Part shown: one piece after another, positions 1 through 8,880 of the stretch
Position numbering within the stretch: position 1 is the stretch's first letter
Layout: every line of letters begins with the position of its first letter
Notes under the pieces: model-generated
Databases searched by the model: none
The model's input: the letters and a program-made list of their open reading frames with translations, nothing else
Told to the model about the DNA's origin: nothing
Position numbers and translations under genes: made by a program
DNA from: Sphingomonas sp. S-NIH.Pt15_0812
Lineage (GTDB): Bacteria > Pseudomonadota > Alphaproteobacteria > Sphingomonadales > Sphingomonadaceae
DNA length: 64,000 nt
NCBI RefSeq assembly: GCF_003951315.1
Contig: NZ_QLJH01000018.1
Location: 1-64,000, forward strand
Direction: 5' to 3'

Positions 1-33
1 CCCCTCATGGCCCGCCCCCCGGGCCAAGCCCCA

Positions 34-59
34 GATTGGCCGTCCCGGCACGGCCGATC
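34..59. repeat. stem-loop near the left edge
   Basis: A 10-bp stem (34-43 with 50-59, one G-T pair) surrounds a 6-base loop. No T-run follows. It may end transcription of a gene lying left of the window, but that is an inference. Confidence 0.35.
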
Positions 60-74
60 AAGCCATGTCGATCG

Positions 75-121
75 CCGGTTGAAACACCGGTCGCGCGTTG
101 CTACGTTTAACACGTTAAACG
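75..121 (+). promoter_or_regulatory. promoter and operator of the toxin-antitoxin pair
   Basis: A -35-like TTGAAA (79-84) and a -10-like TACGTT (102-107) are 17 bases apart. A perfect inverted repeat, CGTTTAAC (104-111) and GTTAAACG (114-121), overlaps the -10 box and ends 9 bases before the antitoxin ATG. A second short repeat, CCGGT/ACCGG (75-79, 86-90), overlaps the -35 box. Ribbon-helix-helix antitoxins usually bind such palindromes and repress their own operon, so autoregulation is inferred. Confidence 0.55.
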
Positions 122-130
122 GAGAACCCC

Positions 131-361
131 ATGCTCGGTGTCAGGCTCGACTCGGATCTGGAAGCGCGGCTGGCGGCGGTCGCGCGGACCCAGGGCCGCA
201 GCAAGAGCGACATCGCGCGCGAGGCGGTGCGCCGCTATGTCGACCTGCACGACGAGGCATATCGGCGCGAGGCGCGGCGCCAGTCGCTACGCGCCTCCAA
301 GCGCGACAAGGCGGAGGATGACGGCTTCTGGACCGTCCTGGCCGAGGCAAGCGGCGCATGA
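131..361 (+). CDS. ribbon-helix-helix antitoxin (CopG/MetJ-like)
   Basis: A 76-residue protein. Residues 1-45 fit a ribbon-helix-helix DNA-binding domain: a short beta strand (MLGVRLDSDL), a first helix (ARLAAVARTQ) and a second helix after GRSKSDIAREAVRRYV. The C-terminal third is charged and would be the part that wraps the toxin. The ATG follows a GGAGAA ribosome site at 121-126. The gene overlaps the downstream PemK-like gene by 4 bases (ATGA), which points to translational coupling. It probably represses its own promoter through the palindrome at 104-121. The exact antitoxin subfamily is not clear. Confidence 0.8.
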   Translation: MLGVRLDSDLEARLAAVARTQGRSKSDIAREAVRRYVDLHDEAYRREARRQSLRASKRDKAEDDGFWTVLAEASGA

Positions 362-699
362 CTGTCGCGGCGAGCGACCTGGCGCGGGGCGCGATCCTGC
401 TGGTCGACGGTCATGACGGCGGCGAGCCGCGACCGGCGGTGGTCGTCCAGGCGGAACTGTTCAACGAGACCCATGCCACCATCACGCTCTGCCCGCTGAC
501 CCGTAGCGTCGGCGGCGAGGCGCTGTTCCGCGTCGCCATCTCGCCCCAGGAGCATACCGGCCTGCCGGTCGAATGCGAGGTGCAGGTCGATCGCATCATC
601 TCGGTGCCGCGTCATCGCTGCGTCAAGCTGCTCGGCCATGCTTCGGCGACTCGCATGGAGCAGGTGGACCAGGCGCTGCGTCGCTGGCTCGCCCTTTGA
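358..699 (+). CDS. PemK/MazF-family toxin
   Basis: A 113-residue protein with the layout of PemK/MazF ribosome-independent mRNA endonucleases: the N-terminal strand with RGAILLVDG, then RPAVVVQAELFNE, a central CPLT segment and VDRIISVPRHR. In this family the RP motif near the first strands and the conserved Ser/Thr around the CPLT strand form the active site that cuts RNA. The start overlaps the antitoxin stop, so the pair forms one operon. The reading frame is intact and nothing suggests decay, so this is likely a functional type II toxin. Its cleavage specificity cannot be read from the sequence. Confidence 0.8.
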   Translation: MTVAASDLARGAILLVDGHDGGEPRPAVVVQAELFNETHATITLCPLTRSVGGEALFRVAISPQEHTGLPVECEVQVDRIISVPRHRCVKLLGHASATRMEQVDQALRRWLAL

Positions 700-733
700 C
701 CTTGTTTCAATCTGACACTTCCAGGAGACGCAC

Positions 734-1642
734 ATGACCCCGACCGTGAAGGCCATTCTCGACAAATATGAAGGCACCAGCCCGGCCGTGAAGGCGAACC
801 TGGCCCGCATCCTGATGCAGGGCCATCTGGGCGGCACCGGCAAGCTAGTGATCCTGCCGGTCGACCAGGGCTTCGAACATGGCCCGGCGCGCTCCTTCGC
901 GATCAATCCGGCGGCCTATGACCCGCATTACCACTATCAGCTTGCGATCGATGCCGGCCTGTCGGCCTATGCCGCGCCGCTTGGGATGCTGGAGGCGGGG
1001 GCCGACACCTTCGCCGGGCAGATTCCGACGATCCTGAAGGTCAACAGCTCGAACAGCTGGGCGACCAGCATCGACCAGGCGGTGACCGCCAGCGTGGGCG
1101 ACGCGCTGCGGCTGGGCTGCGCCGCCATCGGCTTCACCATCTATCCGGGCTCCGACCAGATCTTCGAGCAGATGGAGGAGATCCGGGCGCTGCGCGAGGA
1201 GGCCGAGGCGGTCGGGCTGGCGACGGTGATCTGGAGCTATCCGCGCGGCGGCGACCTGTCCAAGGAAGGCGAGCTGGCGCTCGACGTCGGCGCCTATGCC
1301 GCGCACATGGCGGCGCTGCTCGGCGCGCATATCATCAAGACCAAGCTGCCGACCGACCATATCGAGCAGAAGGAAGCCAAGCCGCTGTACAAGGACGGCG
1401 ACTTCACGTCCCAGGCGGCGCGCGTGCGCCATATGGTGCAGGCGAGCTTCGCGGGCCGGCGGATCAATGTCTTCTCGGGCGGCGCGGCCAAGGGCGAGGA
1501 TGCGGTGTTCCAGGACGCGCGCGACATTCGCGACGGCGGCGGCCAGGGTTCGATCATCGGCCGCAACACCTTCCAGCGCCCGCGCGAGGAAGCGCTGGCG
1601 ATGCTGGCGCGCATCGTCCGCATCTACAAGGGCGAGGAATGA
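734..1642 (+). CDS. fbaB: class I fructose-bisphosphate aldolase (DhnA type)
   Basis: A 302-residue protein that interconverts fructose 1,6-bisphosphate with dihydroxyacetone phosphate and glyceraldehyde 3-phosphate in the cytosol. It belongs to the DhnA/archaeal class I group: LVILPVDQGFEHGP near residue 40, the IIKTKLP strand that holds the Schiff-base lysine around residues 202-204, and a C-terminal phosphate-binding loop with GGAAKGED and GGGQGSIIGRN. The ATG has an AGGAG site just upstream (722-726). A ThiE-like gene follows 80 bases downstream on the same strand. DhnA-type proteins also include aldolases acting on other sugars, but length and motifs fit fructose-bisphosphate aldolase best. 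Confidence 0.9.
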   Translation: MTPTVKAILDKYEGTSPAVKANLARILMQGHLGGTGKLVILPVDQGFEHGPARSFAINPAAYDPHYHYQLAIDAGLSAYAAPLGMLEAGADTFAGQIPTILKVNSSNSWATSIDQAVTASVGDALRLGCAAIGFTIYPGSDQIFEQMEEIRALREEAEAVGLATVIWSYPRGGDLSKEGELALDVGAYAAHMAALLGAHIIKTKLPTDHIEQKEAKPLYKDGDFTSQAARVRHMVQASFAGRRINVFSGGAAKGEDAVFQDARDIRDGGGQGSIIGRNTFQRPREEALAMLARIVRIYKGEE

Positions 1643-1722
1643 AATCCGCACGGCCGTCGTCCCATGGGTGACGGCCGATCACCGCTCTGGAGCAGGCGGC
1701 TGCAAGCGGCTAGGGCGGGGGG

Positions 1723-2412
1723 ATGACCGAAGACGATCCCCTGGGCCCTCTCGACCCGAATTTCGCCGCCGCCTTCCAACGCGACGTGCGGCGGCCACCC
1801 TGCCAACTCTATCTGATCTCGCCGCTCGACGTGGCCGGCGGCTTTGCCGACCGGCTGGCGCGCGCCCTGGATGCCGGGCCGGTCGCGGCCTTCCAGTTCC
1901 GCGTCAAGGATGTCGACCAGCATGAGGCGGCGCGTCTCGCCGAGCCGCTCCAGCGCATCTGCGAGGATCGCGAGGTCGCCTTCATCGTCAACGATTCGAT
2001 CAGCCTCGCCAAGCGGCTGGGGGCGGACGGCGTGCATCTGGGCCAGGAGGATGGCGATCCGCGCGAGGCGCGCGACGCGCTCGGACCGTCGGTGCAGATC
2101 GGCGTCACCTGTCACGACAGCCGCCATCTGGCGATGGAGGCGGGCGATGCCGGCGCGGACTATGTCGCGTTCGGCAGCTTCCATCCGACCACCACCAAGG
2201 TGGTGAAGCATCGGGCCGAGCCGGTAATCCTGTCCTGGTGGTCGGCTTTGTTCGAACTTCCCTGCGTCGCGATCGGCGGGATCACGCCGGATAACGCCGC
2301 GCCGCTGGTCGCGGCGGGCGCGGATTTCCTGGCGGTGTCGGGCGCGGTCTGGTCGGGCGACGAAGCGGCGGCGGTCCGGGCCTTCGCGCAAGTGCTTGGC
2401 GGGCAAGGCTAG
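1723..2412 (+). CDS. thiE: thiamine phosphate synthase (ThiE family)
   Basis: A 229-residue TIM-barrel protein. ThiE joins hydroxymethylpyrimidine diphosphate to thiazole phosphate to give thiamine phosphate. Visible family blocks are FRVKD (residues about 64-68), FIVNDSISLAKRLGADGVHL near 90, GVTCHD near 127, ADYVAFGSFHPTTTK near 145 and the C-terminal glycine-rich IGGITPDNA and ADFLAVSG phosphate loops. The N-terminal 25 residues are longer than in many ThiE proteins. The gene stands alone without other thi genes, so a role in salvage is possible. Some such proteins are ThiE-like paralogues of uncertain activity. Confidence 0.85.
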   Translation: MTEDDPLGPLDPNFAAAFQRDVRRPPCQLYLISPLDVAGGFADRLARALDAGPVAAFQFRVKDVDQHEAARLAEPLQRICEDREVAFIVNDSISLAKRLGADGVHLGQEDGDPREARDALGPSVQIGVTCHDSRHLAMEAGDAGADYVAFGSFHPTTTKVVKHRAEPVILSWWSALFELPCVAIGGITPDNAAPLVAAGADFLAVSGAVWSGDEAAAVRAFAQVLGGQG

Positions 2413-2475
2413 GGCGGAGCCAAGCCGGGCCTCGCTCGTTTGATCCGGATAGGTAACCGTTCGGATTGGAGAGCC

Positions 2476-3477
2476 ATGGGCCGCATCACCCTGAGTCTGG
2501 TCGCTGCGCTGGCCGCGCCCGCCGCCATCGCCCAGACCCCGCCTGCTGCGGCCCCCGTGCCGATCGATCCCGGCCTGATGAAGATGCAGGTGGTGCTCGA
2601 TCGGTTGGGCTTCTCGCCGGGGGTGATCGACGGCCGGCCGGGCATGTCGCTGACCGCCGCGATCAAGGGGTTCCAGGAAAGCCGGGGCCTGAAGACCAGC
2701 GGCGAGCCCGATGCGGCGACCATGGCGGCGCTCCGCCCCTATTGGGGCACGGAAGCGACCAAGGTGCTGACGCTCGATGCGCGGGTGCTCGCCGGCCCGT
2801 ACATCGATCCGATCCCGCATGGCGAGGATCAGCAGGCCAAGCTGCCCGGCCTCTATTATCGCAGCCCGCTCGAAAAGCTGGCGGAGATGTTCCACACCAC
2901 GCCGCAGGTGCTGGTGGCGCTCAACAGTCCGCAGACTTGGCTGCGGCCGGGCAGCCGGGTGACCTTCCCCAATGTGCTGCCGTCGAGCCGCGCCTATGAT
3001 GCCAAGCTGCGCCCCGACTGGATCGCGACGCTGAACGGCCTCAATGTCGATGCGGTACAGCCGCAGGCGGCGAAGCTGGTGGTCGACAAGTCGGACAAGG
3101 TGCTGCGCGTCTATGACAAGGCCGACAAGCTGGTCGCGCAGTTCCAGGTGACGACCGGCTCGACCCACGACCCGCTGCCGATCGGCAAGTGGACGGTCAA
3201 GGGCGCGGACTACAACCCGAAATTCCACTTCAACCCGGCGCTGTTCTGGGATGCGGACAAGGACGACAAGAAGGCGATGCTGCCGCCCGGACCCAATGGC
3301 CCGGTCGGGGTGGTGTGGCTGGACCTCAGCAAGCCGCATTACGGCATCCATGGCACCCCCGAGCCGCAGCTGATCGGCCGCACCGAGAGCCATGGCTGCG
3401 TGCGCTTGGCCAATTGGAACGTGGCGCGCCTGGCCCTGATGGTGAAGCCGGGTACGCCGGCCATCTTCCAGGAATAG
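2476..3477 (+). CDS. L,D-transpeptidase with peptidoglycan-binding domain
   Basis: A 333-residue exported protein. The first 20 or so residues (MGRITLSLVAALAAPAAIAQ) form a signal peptide. A peptidoglycan-binding-1 domain follows (GFSPGVIDGRPG, then AIKGFQESRGL). The C-terminal YkuD domain carries the catalytic block from HGTPEP to SHGCVRL, with the nucleophilic cysteine in SHGC. These enzymes make 3-3 cross-links or attach proteins to the peptidoglycan in the periplasm. The start at 2476 is chosen because GGAGAG lies at 2468-2473 and gives an uninterrupted signal peptide; an upstream in-frame ATG at 2440 has no such support. The M23 peptidase gene starts 3 bases after the stop, so the two are probably co-transcribed. 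Confidence 0.9.
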   Translation: MGRITLSLVAALAAPAAIAQTPPAAAPVPIDPGLMKMQVVLDRLGFSPGVIDGRPGMSLTAAIKGFQESRGLKTSGEPDAATMAALRPYWGTEATKVLTLDARVLAGPYIDPIPHGEDQQAKLPGLYYRSPLEKLAEMFHTTPQVLVALNSPQTWLRPGSRVTFPNVLPSSRAYDAKLRPDWIATLNGLNVDAVQPQAAKLVVDKSDKVLRVYDKADKLVAQFQVTTGSTHDPLPIGKWTVKGADYNPKFHFNPALFWDADKDDKKAMLPPGPNGPVGVVWLDLSKPHYGIHGTPEPQLIGRTESHGCVRLANWNVARLALMVKPGTPAIFQE

Positions 3478-3480
3478 CGC

Positions 3481-4062
3481 ATGAGCCGGGTCGGCTGGGT
3501 CATCCTGGCGCTGGTGGTGATCGTGGGGGCGCTGTTCGCCTCGATGACCCGGTTCGGCGGATCGGGCAGGCCGACGCGGCCTTCCGCCCAGCCGGCCGCC
3601 AGCGTCGTCGACGAGGACGCCGTGCTGGCGGTGCCGGTGGCCGGTGTCGCGCGCACCGGCATCGCGGATAGCTGGGGCGATCCGCGCGGGGAGGGGGGGC
3701 GGACGCACCAGGGCACCGACATCATGGCCCCGGGCGGTACGGCCGTCCTCGCCGCCGCCCCCGGCCGGGTGGAGAAGCTGTTCGCCAGCGACCCGGGTGG
3801 CCTGACCATCTATGTCCGCTCGCCCGGCGGGCGCTGGATCTATTATTACGCGCATCTCGCCGGCTATGCGCCCGGCCTGGCCGAGGGGCAGGCGGTCGCG
3901 CGCGGGCAGCGGATCGGCTTCGTCGGCGACACCGGCGATGCGGGCGCCGGCAACACGCATCTCCATTTCGGGCTGCAACGCATGGCGCCGGGCGAGCGCT
4001 GGTGGCAGGGGCAGTCGGTCAATCCCTACCCCCTGCTTGCCGGATCGACCGCAGGACGCTAA
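3481..4062 (+). CDS. M23-family metallopeptidase, membrane anchored
   Basis: A 193-residue protein with one N-terminal membrane segment ([17 protein letters not shown]) and a LytM/M23 domain. Zinc ligands are visible in HQGTD (H and D) and in HLHF (second H), with the accessory histidine in YYYAHL. These enzymes cut peptide cross-bridges of peptidoglycan. Without the usual coiled coil it is a short single-domain version that would act in the periplasm close to the inner membrane. It directly follows the L,D-transpeptidase gene, which suggests a shared role in wall remodelling. Confidence 0.88.
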   Translation: MSRVGWVILALVVIVGALFASMTRFGGSGRPTRPSAQPAASVVDEDAVLAVPVAGVARTGIADSWGDPRGEGGRTHQGTDIMAPGGTAVLAAAPGRVEKLFASDPGGLTIYVRSPGGRWIYYYAHLAGYAPGLAEGQAVARGQRIGFVGDTGDAGAGNTHLHFGLQRMAPGERWWQGQSVNPYPLLAGSTAGR

Positions 4063-4115
4063 ATCGCCGGGCATCGGGGCGACGACGCCCCCGGCTCTTT
4101 TCAGCAGGTCAATCC

Positions 4116-4679
4116 ATGAAGATCAGCGGCGTGGACATCCGTCCCGGCAACATCATCGAGTATGACGGCGGCATCTGGCGCGCCGTCAAGATCCAGCATA
4201 CGCAGCCCGGCAAGGGTGGCGCCTATATGCAGGTCGAGATGAAGAACCTGATCGACGGGCGCAAGAACAACGTCCGCTTCCGCTCGGCGGAGACGGTCGA
4301 GCGCGTCCGCCTCGACACAAAGGATTTCCAGTTCCTGTTCAAGGACGGCGATCAGCTGACCTTCATGGACAAGGACAATTACGAGCAGATCACGCTCGAC
4401 GCCGGCATCCTGGGCGACGCCGCGGCCTTCCTGCAGGACGGCATGGACGTGGTGATGGAGCTGTACGACGAAAAGCCGATCTCGGTGCAGCTGCCCGACA
4501 CGATCGAGGCGACGATCGTCGAGGCCGATGCGGTGGTGAAGGGGCAGACCGCCTCCTCCTCCTACAAGCCCGCCGTGCTCGACAATGGCGTGCGCGTGAT
4601 GGTGCCGCCGCACATCGCCGCCGGCACGCGCATCGTCGTCGACGTGTACGAGCAGACCTACGTCCGCCGCGCGGACTGA
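4116..4679 (+). CDS. efp: elongation factor P
   Basis: A 187-residue protein that relieves ribosome stalling at proline-rich stretches. Three beta domains are recognisable: the KOW-like domain with [11 protein letters not shown], in which K33 is the lysine that is modified in many bacteria; the middle OB domain; and the C-terminal OB domain with [18 protein letters not shown]. The ATG at 4116 matches the family start, and the preceding AGCAGGT gives a modest ribosome site; an upstream in-frame ATG at 4002 would add 38 residues read through the end of the M23 gene and is rejected. No EpmA or EpmB modification genes are next to it. Confidence 0.95.
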   Translation: MKISGVDIRPGNIIEYDGGIWRAVKIQHTQPGKGGAYMQVEMKNLIDGRKNNVRFRSAETVERVRLDTKDFQFLFKDGDQLTFMDKDNYEQITLDAGILGDAAAFLQDGMDVVMELYDEKPISVQLPDTIEATIVEADAVVKGQTASSSYKPAVLDNGVRVMVPPHIAAGTRIVVDVYEQTYVRRAD

Positions 4680-4799
4680 TCGTCCTCTATAATGGGGCAG
4701 GGGCCGGCGTCGTTCGCGTCGTCGCCCCCCGCCTCGACACCGGTCGCTTCGGCCGCCCCCTGACCAGTTCCTCCCGCCCATGGGAGGATGGAGAATATC

Positions 4800-5612
4800 A
4801 TGCCTTCGCATTCCGGCCTGATGACGGTGATCGAGCGTGCCGCGCGCAAGGCTGCGCCGCGTCTTCGGCGCGACTTCAACGAGGTCCAGCAGCTCCAGGT
4901 GAGCCGCAAGGGCCCCGCCGACTTCGTGTCGATGGCCGACCAGCGCGCCGAGCAGACCCTGTTCGAGGAACTGTCGCGCGCCCGGCCCGACTGGGGTTTC
5001 CTGATGGAGGAGCGTGGCGAGGTGGCGGGTGATCCCGACAAGCCGCGCTTCATCGTCGATCCGCTCGACGGCACGTCCAACTTCCTCCACGGCATCCCGC
5101 ACTTCGCCATCTCGATCGCGGTCGAGGAGCCGATGCCGAACGGCAAGCGCGAGATCACCACGGCCCTGGTCTACCAGCCGCTGACCGACGAGAGCTTCTG
5201 GGCCGAGAAGGGCCGGGGCGCCTGGCTGACCGACCAGCGGCTGCGCGTCTCCTCCCGCCGCGACCTGTCGGAGGCGCTGATCGCGACCGGCATCCCGTTC
5301 CTGGGCCATGGCGACTTCGTCGAATGGACGCGCATCTTCGGGGCGGTCGCGCCGCAGGTCGCCGGCATCCGTCGACTCGGCTCGGCCGCGCTCGACCTGG
5401 CCTGGGTCGCGGCGGGGCGGTTCGACGGCTATTGGGAATCGGGGCTGAAACCCTGGGATACGGCGGCCGGCCTGCTGCTGGTCAAGGAAGCCGGCGGCTA
5501 TGTCACCGACTATCGCGGCGCGGACCGCGCGCAGGAGCGCAACGAGTTCCTCGCCTGCAACGATGCGTTGCACAGCAAGCTGCATAAGCTCGTTGCCGGT
5601 GCTCTGCGTTAA
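4800..5612 (+). CDS. suhB: inositol-1-monophosphatase (SuhB family)
   Basis: A 270-residue magnesium-dependent phosphatase. Metal and phosphate site motifs are MEERG (residues about 75-79), DPLDGTSNF (near 93) and WDTAAGLLL (near 218). The likely substrate is inositol 1-phosphate, though family members also act on other sugar phosphates and SuhB helps rRNA antitermination in E. coli. The start at 4800 is preferred over the ATG at 4788: GGAG at 4790-4793 gives a 6-base spacing to 4800, whereas the site for 4788 would touch the start codon. The gene lies between efp and the complex I operon, and no link to either is obvious. Confidence 0.88.
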   Translation: MPSHSGLMTVIERAARKAAPRLRRDFNEVQQLQVSRKGPADFVSMADQRAEQTLFEELSRARPDWGFLMEERGEVAGDPDKPRFIVDPLDGTSNFLHGIPHFAISIAVEEPMPNGKREITTALVYQPLTDESFWAEKGRGAWLTDQRLRVSSRRDLSEALIATGIPFLGHGDFVEWTRIFGAVAPQVAGIRRLGSAALDLAWVAAGRFDGYWESGLKPWDTAAGLLLVKEAGGYVTDYRGADRAQERNEFLACNDALHSKLHKLVAGALR

Positions 5613-5623
5613 CCCACCGGCAC

Positions 5624-5652
5624 TGGGAAATTCTGCAACAAGTACCTATACT
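5624..5652 (+). promoter_or_regulatory. possible promoter of the nuo operon
   Basis: The 181-base gap between the phosphatase gene and nuoA contains a good -10-like TATACT (5647-5652). Seventeen bases upstream sits only a weak -35 (TGGGAA, 5624-5629). It is the best candidate seen for driving the complex I operon, but it is not strong. Confidence 0.3.
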
Positions 5653-5793
5653 TAGCTTTCGCGCTTCGGCGCGTCGCCAGGACGGCGTGATCGCCTCTCG
5701 TTGAGAGTGATTCGCAAGCGGTTGGAAACCTTGCCCGACTTGTCCGGCGCGCCTAAAGCCCTCGTTCATCCGTTCGCACTTGCGAGAACCGTT

Positions 5794-6168
5794 TTGGTCG
5801 ATCTGTCGCAATATCTGCCGATCCTCATCTTCCTCGGGGTGGCCCTCGCGCTGTCGAGCGCGTTCGTCTTCCTGCCGATGGCGGTCGGCCGGCTCACCGG
5901 CGCCCACAAGCCCGACGAGCAGAAGCTGTCCGAATATGAATGCGGCTTCCCCGCCTTCGAGGACCCGCGCAGCCAGTATGACGTCCGCTTCTACCTGGTC
6001 GCGATCCTGTTCATCGTCTTCGATCTGGAGGCGGCGTTCATCTACCCCTGGGCGGTCTCGGTGTTCAGCATCGGCTGGACCGCGTGGTTCGGCATGATGA
6101 TCTTTATCGGCGAACTGGCCCTCGGCCTCGCCTATGCCTGGAAGAAGGGAGCATTGGATTGGGAGTAG
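5794..6168 (+). CDS. nuoA: NADH-quinone oxidoreductase subunit A
   Basis: The first gene of the complex I operon; 124 residues when read from TTG at 5794. Three membrane helices are visible (after [11 protein letters not shown], around [18 protein letters not shown], and at the C-terminal [16 protein letters not shown]). The loop [19 protein letters not shown] carries the conserved cysteine of the quinone channel region. The start is uncertain: the frame stays open to a TTG at 5701, but the extra 31 residues are charged and not family-like. A GAGA motif at 5783-5786 could serve 5794. The gene overlaps nuoB by 10 bases. Confidence 0.9.
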   Translation: MVDLSQYLPILIFLGVALALSSAFVFLPMAVGRLTGAHKPDEQKLSEYECGFPAFEDPRSQYDVRFYLVAILFIVFDLEAAFIYPWAVSVFSIGWTAWFGMMIFIGELALGLAYAWKKGALDWE

Positions 6169-6728
6169 AGCTTCACTCCGGTCCGGTCGAACTCAAGGCT
6201 CGCCCGGACGGCGGCGCGGCCGTGGTGCCGCCCGATCACGGATTTTTCGACAGCCTGAACGGTGAACTGACCGACAAGGGCTTCCTCGTCACCTCGACCG
6301 AGGAGTTGTTCCAATGGGCGCGCACCGGCTCGCTCTGGTGGATGACCTTCGGCCTGGCGTGCTGCGCCGTGGAGATGATCCACGTCAACATGCCGCGCTA
6401 TGATCTGGAGCGGTTCGGCGCCGCGCCGCGCGCATCGCCGCGCCAGTCGGACGTGATGATCGTCGCCGGCACGCTGTGCAACAAGATGGCGCCCGCGCTC
6501 CGCAAGGTCTACGACCAGATGTCGGAGCCGAAATACGTCATCTCGATGGGCAGCTGCGCCAATGGCGGCGGCTATTACCATTACAGCTATTCGGTGGTGC
6601 GCGGATGCGACCGCATCGTGCCGGTGGACATCTACGTCCCCGGCTGCCCGCCGACCGCCGAGGCGCTGCTCTATGGCGTGATGCAGTTGCAGCGGAAGAT
6701 TCGCCGCAGCGGGAGCATCGAGCGATGA
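6159..6728 (+). CDS. nuoB: NADH-quinone oxidoreductase subunit B
   Basis: A 189-residue peripheral-arm subunit that carries cluster N2, the last iron-sulfur cluster before quinone. Cysteine ligands are in GLACCAVEM (adjacent pair), [10 protein letters not shown] and [11 protein letters not shown]. The TTG start at 6159 is chosen because GGGAG at 6147-6151 is 7 bases upstream and the resulting N-terminus matches the family. Translation is probably coupled to nuoA (10-base overlap) and nuoC (4-base overlap). Confidence 0.95.
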   Translation: MGVELHSGPVELKARPDGGAAVVPPDHGFFDSLNGELTDKGFLVTSTEELFQWARTGSLWWMTFGLACCAVEMIHVNMPRYDLERFGAAPRASPRQSDVMIVAGTLCNKMAPALRKVYDQMSEPKYVISMGSCANGGGYYHYSYSVVRGCDRIVPVDIYVPGCPPTAEALLYGVMQLQRKIRRSGSIER

Positions 6729-7603
6729 GGGCGCCTGCGCCTGCCTATGCCGCCGCGGGCGACACGATCGAGGTGGCGACCCGCGCGATCGGCGCCGGGC
6801 TGGTCCATGCGGTCGAACTGGTCGGCGAGGTGCAGCTGCACGTCCATCGCGACTCGCTGGTCCCGGCGATGATCGCGCTGCGCGACACGCCGGGCCTGGA
6901 GTATCAGCAGCTGATGGAGATCGCCGGCGTCGACTATCCGCAGCGCGCGGAACGGTTCGACGTGGTGTACAACCTGCTGTCGATGACCCGGAACCACCGT
7001 GTCCAGGTCCATGTCGCGACCGACGAGGAGCATCCGATCCCGTCCGTCACCGGCATCTGGCCGGTCGCCGGCTGGCTGGAGCGTGAGGTCTATGACCTGT
7101 ACGGCGTGCTGTTCGAGGGCAACAAGGACCTGCGTCGAATCCTGACGGACTATGGCTTTCGCGGCCATCCGCTCCGCAAGGACTTCCCGATGACCGGCTA
7201 TACCGAGCTGCGCTACTCCGAGGAGGAGAAGCGCGTCGTGTACCAACCGGTGCAGCTTGCGCAGGACTTCCGCACCTTCGACTTCCTCAGTCCGTGGGAG
7301 GGTGCCGAGTACATCCTGCCCGGCGACGAGAAGGCGAAGCCGGCCCCGGGCGCGGCCAGCACTCCGCCGGCCGCCCTGCCGCAGGACAAGGGCGCGCAGA
7401 CGCCCGCGACCGCGGACCAGGTGCAGAAGGCGGATGCGGACGGTTCCGCCAAGCAGGAGCCGAAGGCGTCGAGCGAGCCCTATGCCAAGACCACGGCGGA
7501 GAGCACCGCCGAGACGGGCAAGGGCAGCGCGGAACCCGATGCGACCCCCAAGCCGGCGGATCCGGACGTGATCCCGACCGCGGGCAAAGGACAGAATCAG
7601 TGA
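6725..7603 (+). CDS. nuoC: NADH-quinone oxidoreductase subunit C with long C-terminal tail
   Basis: A 292-residue peripheral-arm subunit. The 30-kDa-subunit domain fills about residues 20-200, with [32 protein letters not shown] and [10 protein letters not shown] visible. After [13 protein letters not shown] the last 90 or so residues are low complexity, rich in Ala, Pro, Lys, Glu and Thr, and likely disordered. Bacterial NuoC proteins usually end near 200-220 residues when not fused to NuoD. The gene overlaps nuoB and nuoD by 4 bases each. Confidence 0.95.
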   Translation: MRAPAPAYAAAGDTIEVATRAIGAGLVHAVELVGEVQLHVHRDSLVPAMIALRDTPGLEYQQLMEIAGVDYPQRAERFDVVYNLLSMTRNHRVQVHVATDEEHPIPSVTGIWPVAGWLEREVYDLYGVLFEGNKDLRRILTDYGFRGHPLRKDFPMTGYTELRYSEEEKRVVYQPVQLAQDFRTFDFLSPWEGAEYILPGDEKAKPAPGAASTPPAALPQDKGAQTPATADQVQKADADGSAKQEPKASSEPYAKTTAESTAETGKGSAEPDATPKPADPDVIPTAGKGQNQ

Positions 7604-8880
7604 GCCATATCCCCGGAGTGGAGGTCGCCCCGGCGACGACCACGATCGATCCCTATGTCGACGAAGTGCTGGACGTGCATTCGCCCGCGCACCCGACCGA
7701 GGGCGATGTCACCATCCAGAACTACACGATCAACTTCGGTCCCCAGCACCCGGCGGCGCACGGCGTGCTGCGGCTGGTGCTGGAGCTGGACGGCGAGATC
7801 ATCGAGCGGGTCGACCCGCATATCGGCTTGCTCCACCGGGGCACCGAGAAGCTGATCGAGTACAAGACCTACGCCCAGGCGCTGCCCTATTTCGATCGGC
7901 TCGACTATTGCTCGCCCATGTGCATGGAGCATAGTTTCGTCCTGGCGGTCGAGAAGCTGCTCGACATCGATGTGCCGCTGCGCGCGCAATATCTGCGCGT
8001 GTTCTTCGCCGAGCTGACCCGCATCTCCAACCACATGCTGAACCTGGGTTCGCACGTGATGGACGTGGGCGCGATGACGCCGAACCTGTGGCTGTTCGAG
8101 ATCCGCGAGGACTGCCTCAACTTCTTCGAGCGTGCGAGCGGCGCGCGGATGCATCACAATTACATGCGTCCGGGCGGCGTCCATCAGGACGTGCCGCTGA
8201 AGCTGCTGACCGACATCGCCGACTGGCTCGACACGCGCCTGCCGCGCCTGTTCGAGGACGCGATCAGCCTGGTCGCCGACAACCGCATCTTCAAGCAGCG
8301 GAACGTCGACATCGCCACGGTCAGCCGCGACGATGCGATCGCCTGGGGCTTCTCGGGTCCGATGATCCGGGCCGCGGGCATCCCCTGGGACCTGCGCAAG
8401 CAGCAGCCCTATGACGTCTATGCGCGCATGGACTTCGAGGTGCCGGTGGGCACGCGCGGCGACTGCTACGACCGGTTCATGGTGCGCGTGGAGGAGGTCC
8501 GCCAGTCGGCGCGGATCATGAAGCAGTGCCTGGCCGAAATGCCGGAAGGGCCGATCGCCTCGGACGACCGCAAGGTCGTGCCGCCCAAGCGGTCGGAGAT
8601 GAAGCGCTCGATGGAGGCGCTGATCCACCACTTCAAGCTCTATACCGAGGGCTATCACGTGCCGGCCGGCGAGGTCTATGTCGCGACCGAGAGCCCGAAG
8701 GGCGAGTTCGGCGTGTTCCTGGTGTCGGACGGCACCAACAAACCGTATCGCTGCAAGATCCGGCCGACCGCCTTCTCGCACCTCCAGGCGGCCGACTTCA
8801 TGAGCCGGGGGCACATGCTGGCGGACACGACCGCGATCCTGGGCGCGATGGACATCGTTTTTGGTGAGTGTGACCGATAA
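7600..8880 (+). CDS. nuoD: NADH-quinone oxidoreductase subunit D
   Basis: A 426-residue 49-kDa subunit that forms the quinone-binding pocket together with NuoB. Family blocks include [20 protein letters not shown], the [12 protein letters not shown] block, [10 protein letters not shown], and the C-terminal [14 protein letters not shown] with the terminal DIVFGECDR. The GTG start at 7600 overlaps the nuoC stop by 4 bases and is preceded by AAAGGA. About 35 residues precede the conserved core, slightly more than in E. coli-type proteins. It overlaps nuoE by one base. Confidence 0.95.
   Translation: MSHIPGVEVAPATTTIDPYVDEVLDVHSPAHPTEGDVTIQNYTINFGPQHPAAHGVLRLVLELDGEIIERVDPHIGLLHRGTEKLIEYKTYAQALPYFDRLDYCSPMCMEHSFVLAVEKLLDIDVPLRAQYLRVFFAELTRISNHMLNLGSHVMDVGAMTPNLWLFEIREDCLNFFERASGARMHHNYMRPGGVHQDVPLKLLTDIADWLDTRLPRLFEDAISLVADNRIFKQRNVDIATVSRDDAIAWGFSGPMIRAAGIPWDLRKQQPYDVYARMDFEVPVGTRGDCYDRFMVRVEEVRQSARIMKQCLAEMPEGPIASDDRKVVPPKRSEMKRSMEALIHHFKLYTEGYHVPAGEVYVATESPKGEFGVFLVSDGTNKPYRCKIRPTAFSHLQAADFMSRGHMLADTTAILGAMDIVFGECDR

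Noticed and set aside
5701..5793. TTG at 5701 as the start of nuoA.
   Set aside because: It would add about 31 charged residues unlike known NuoA N-termini.
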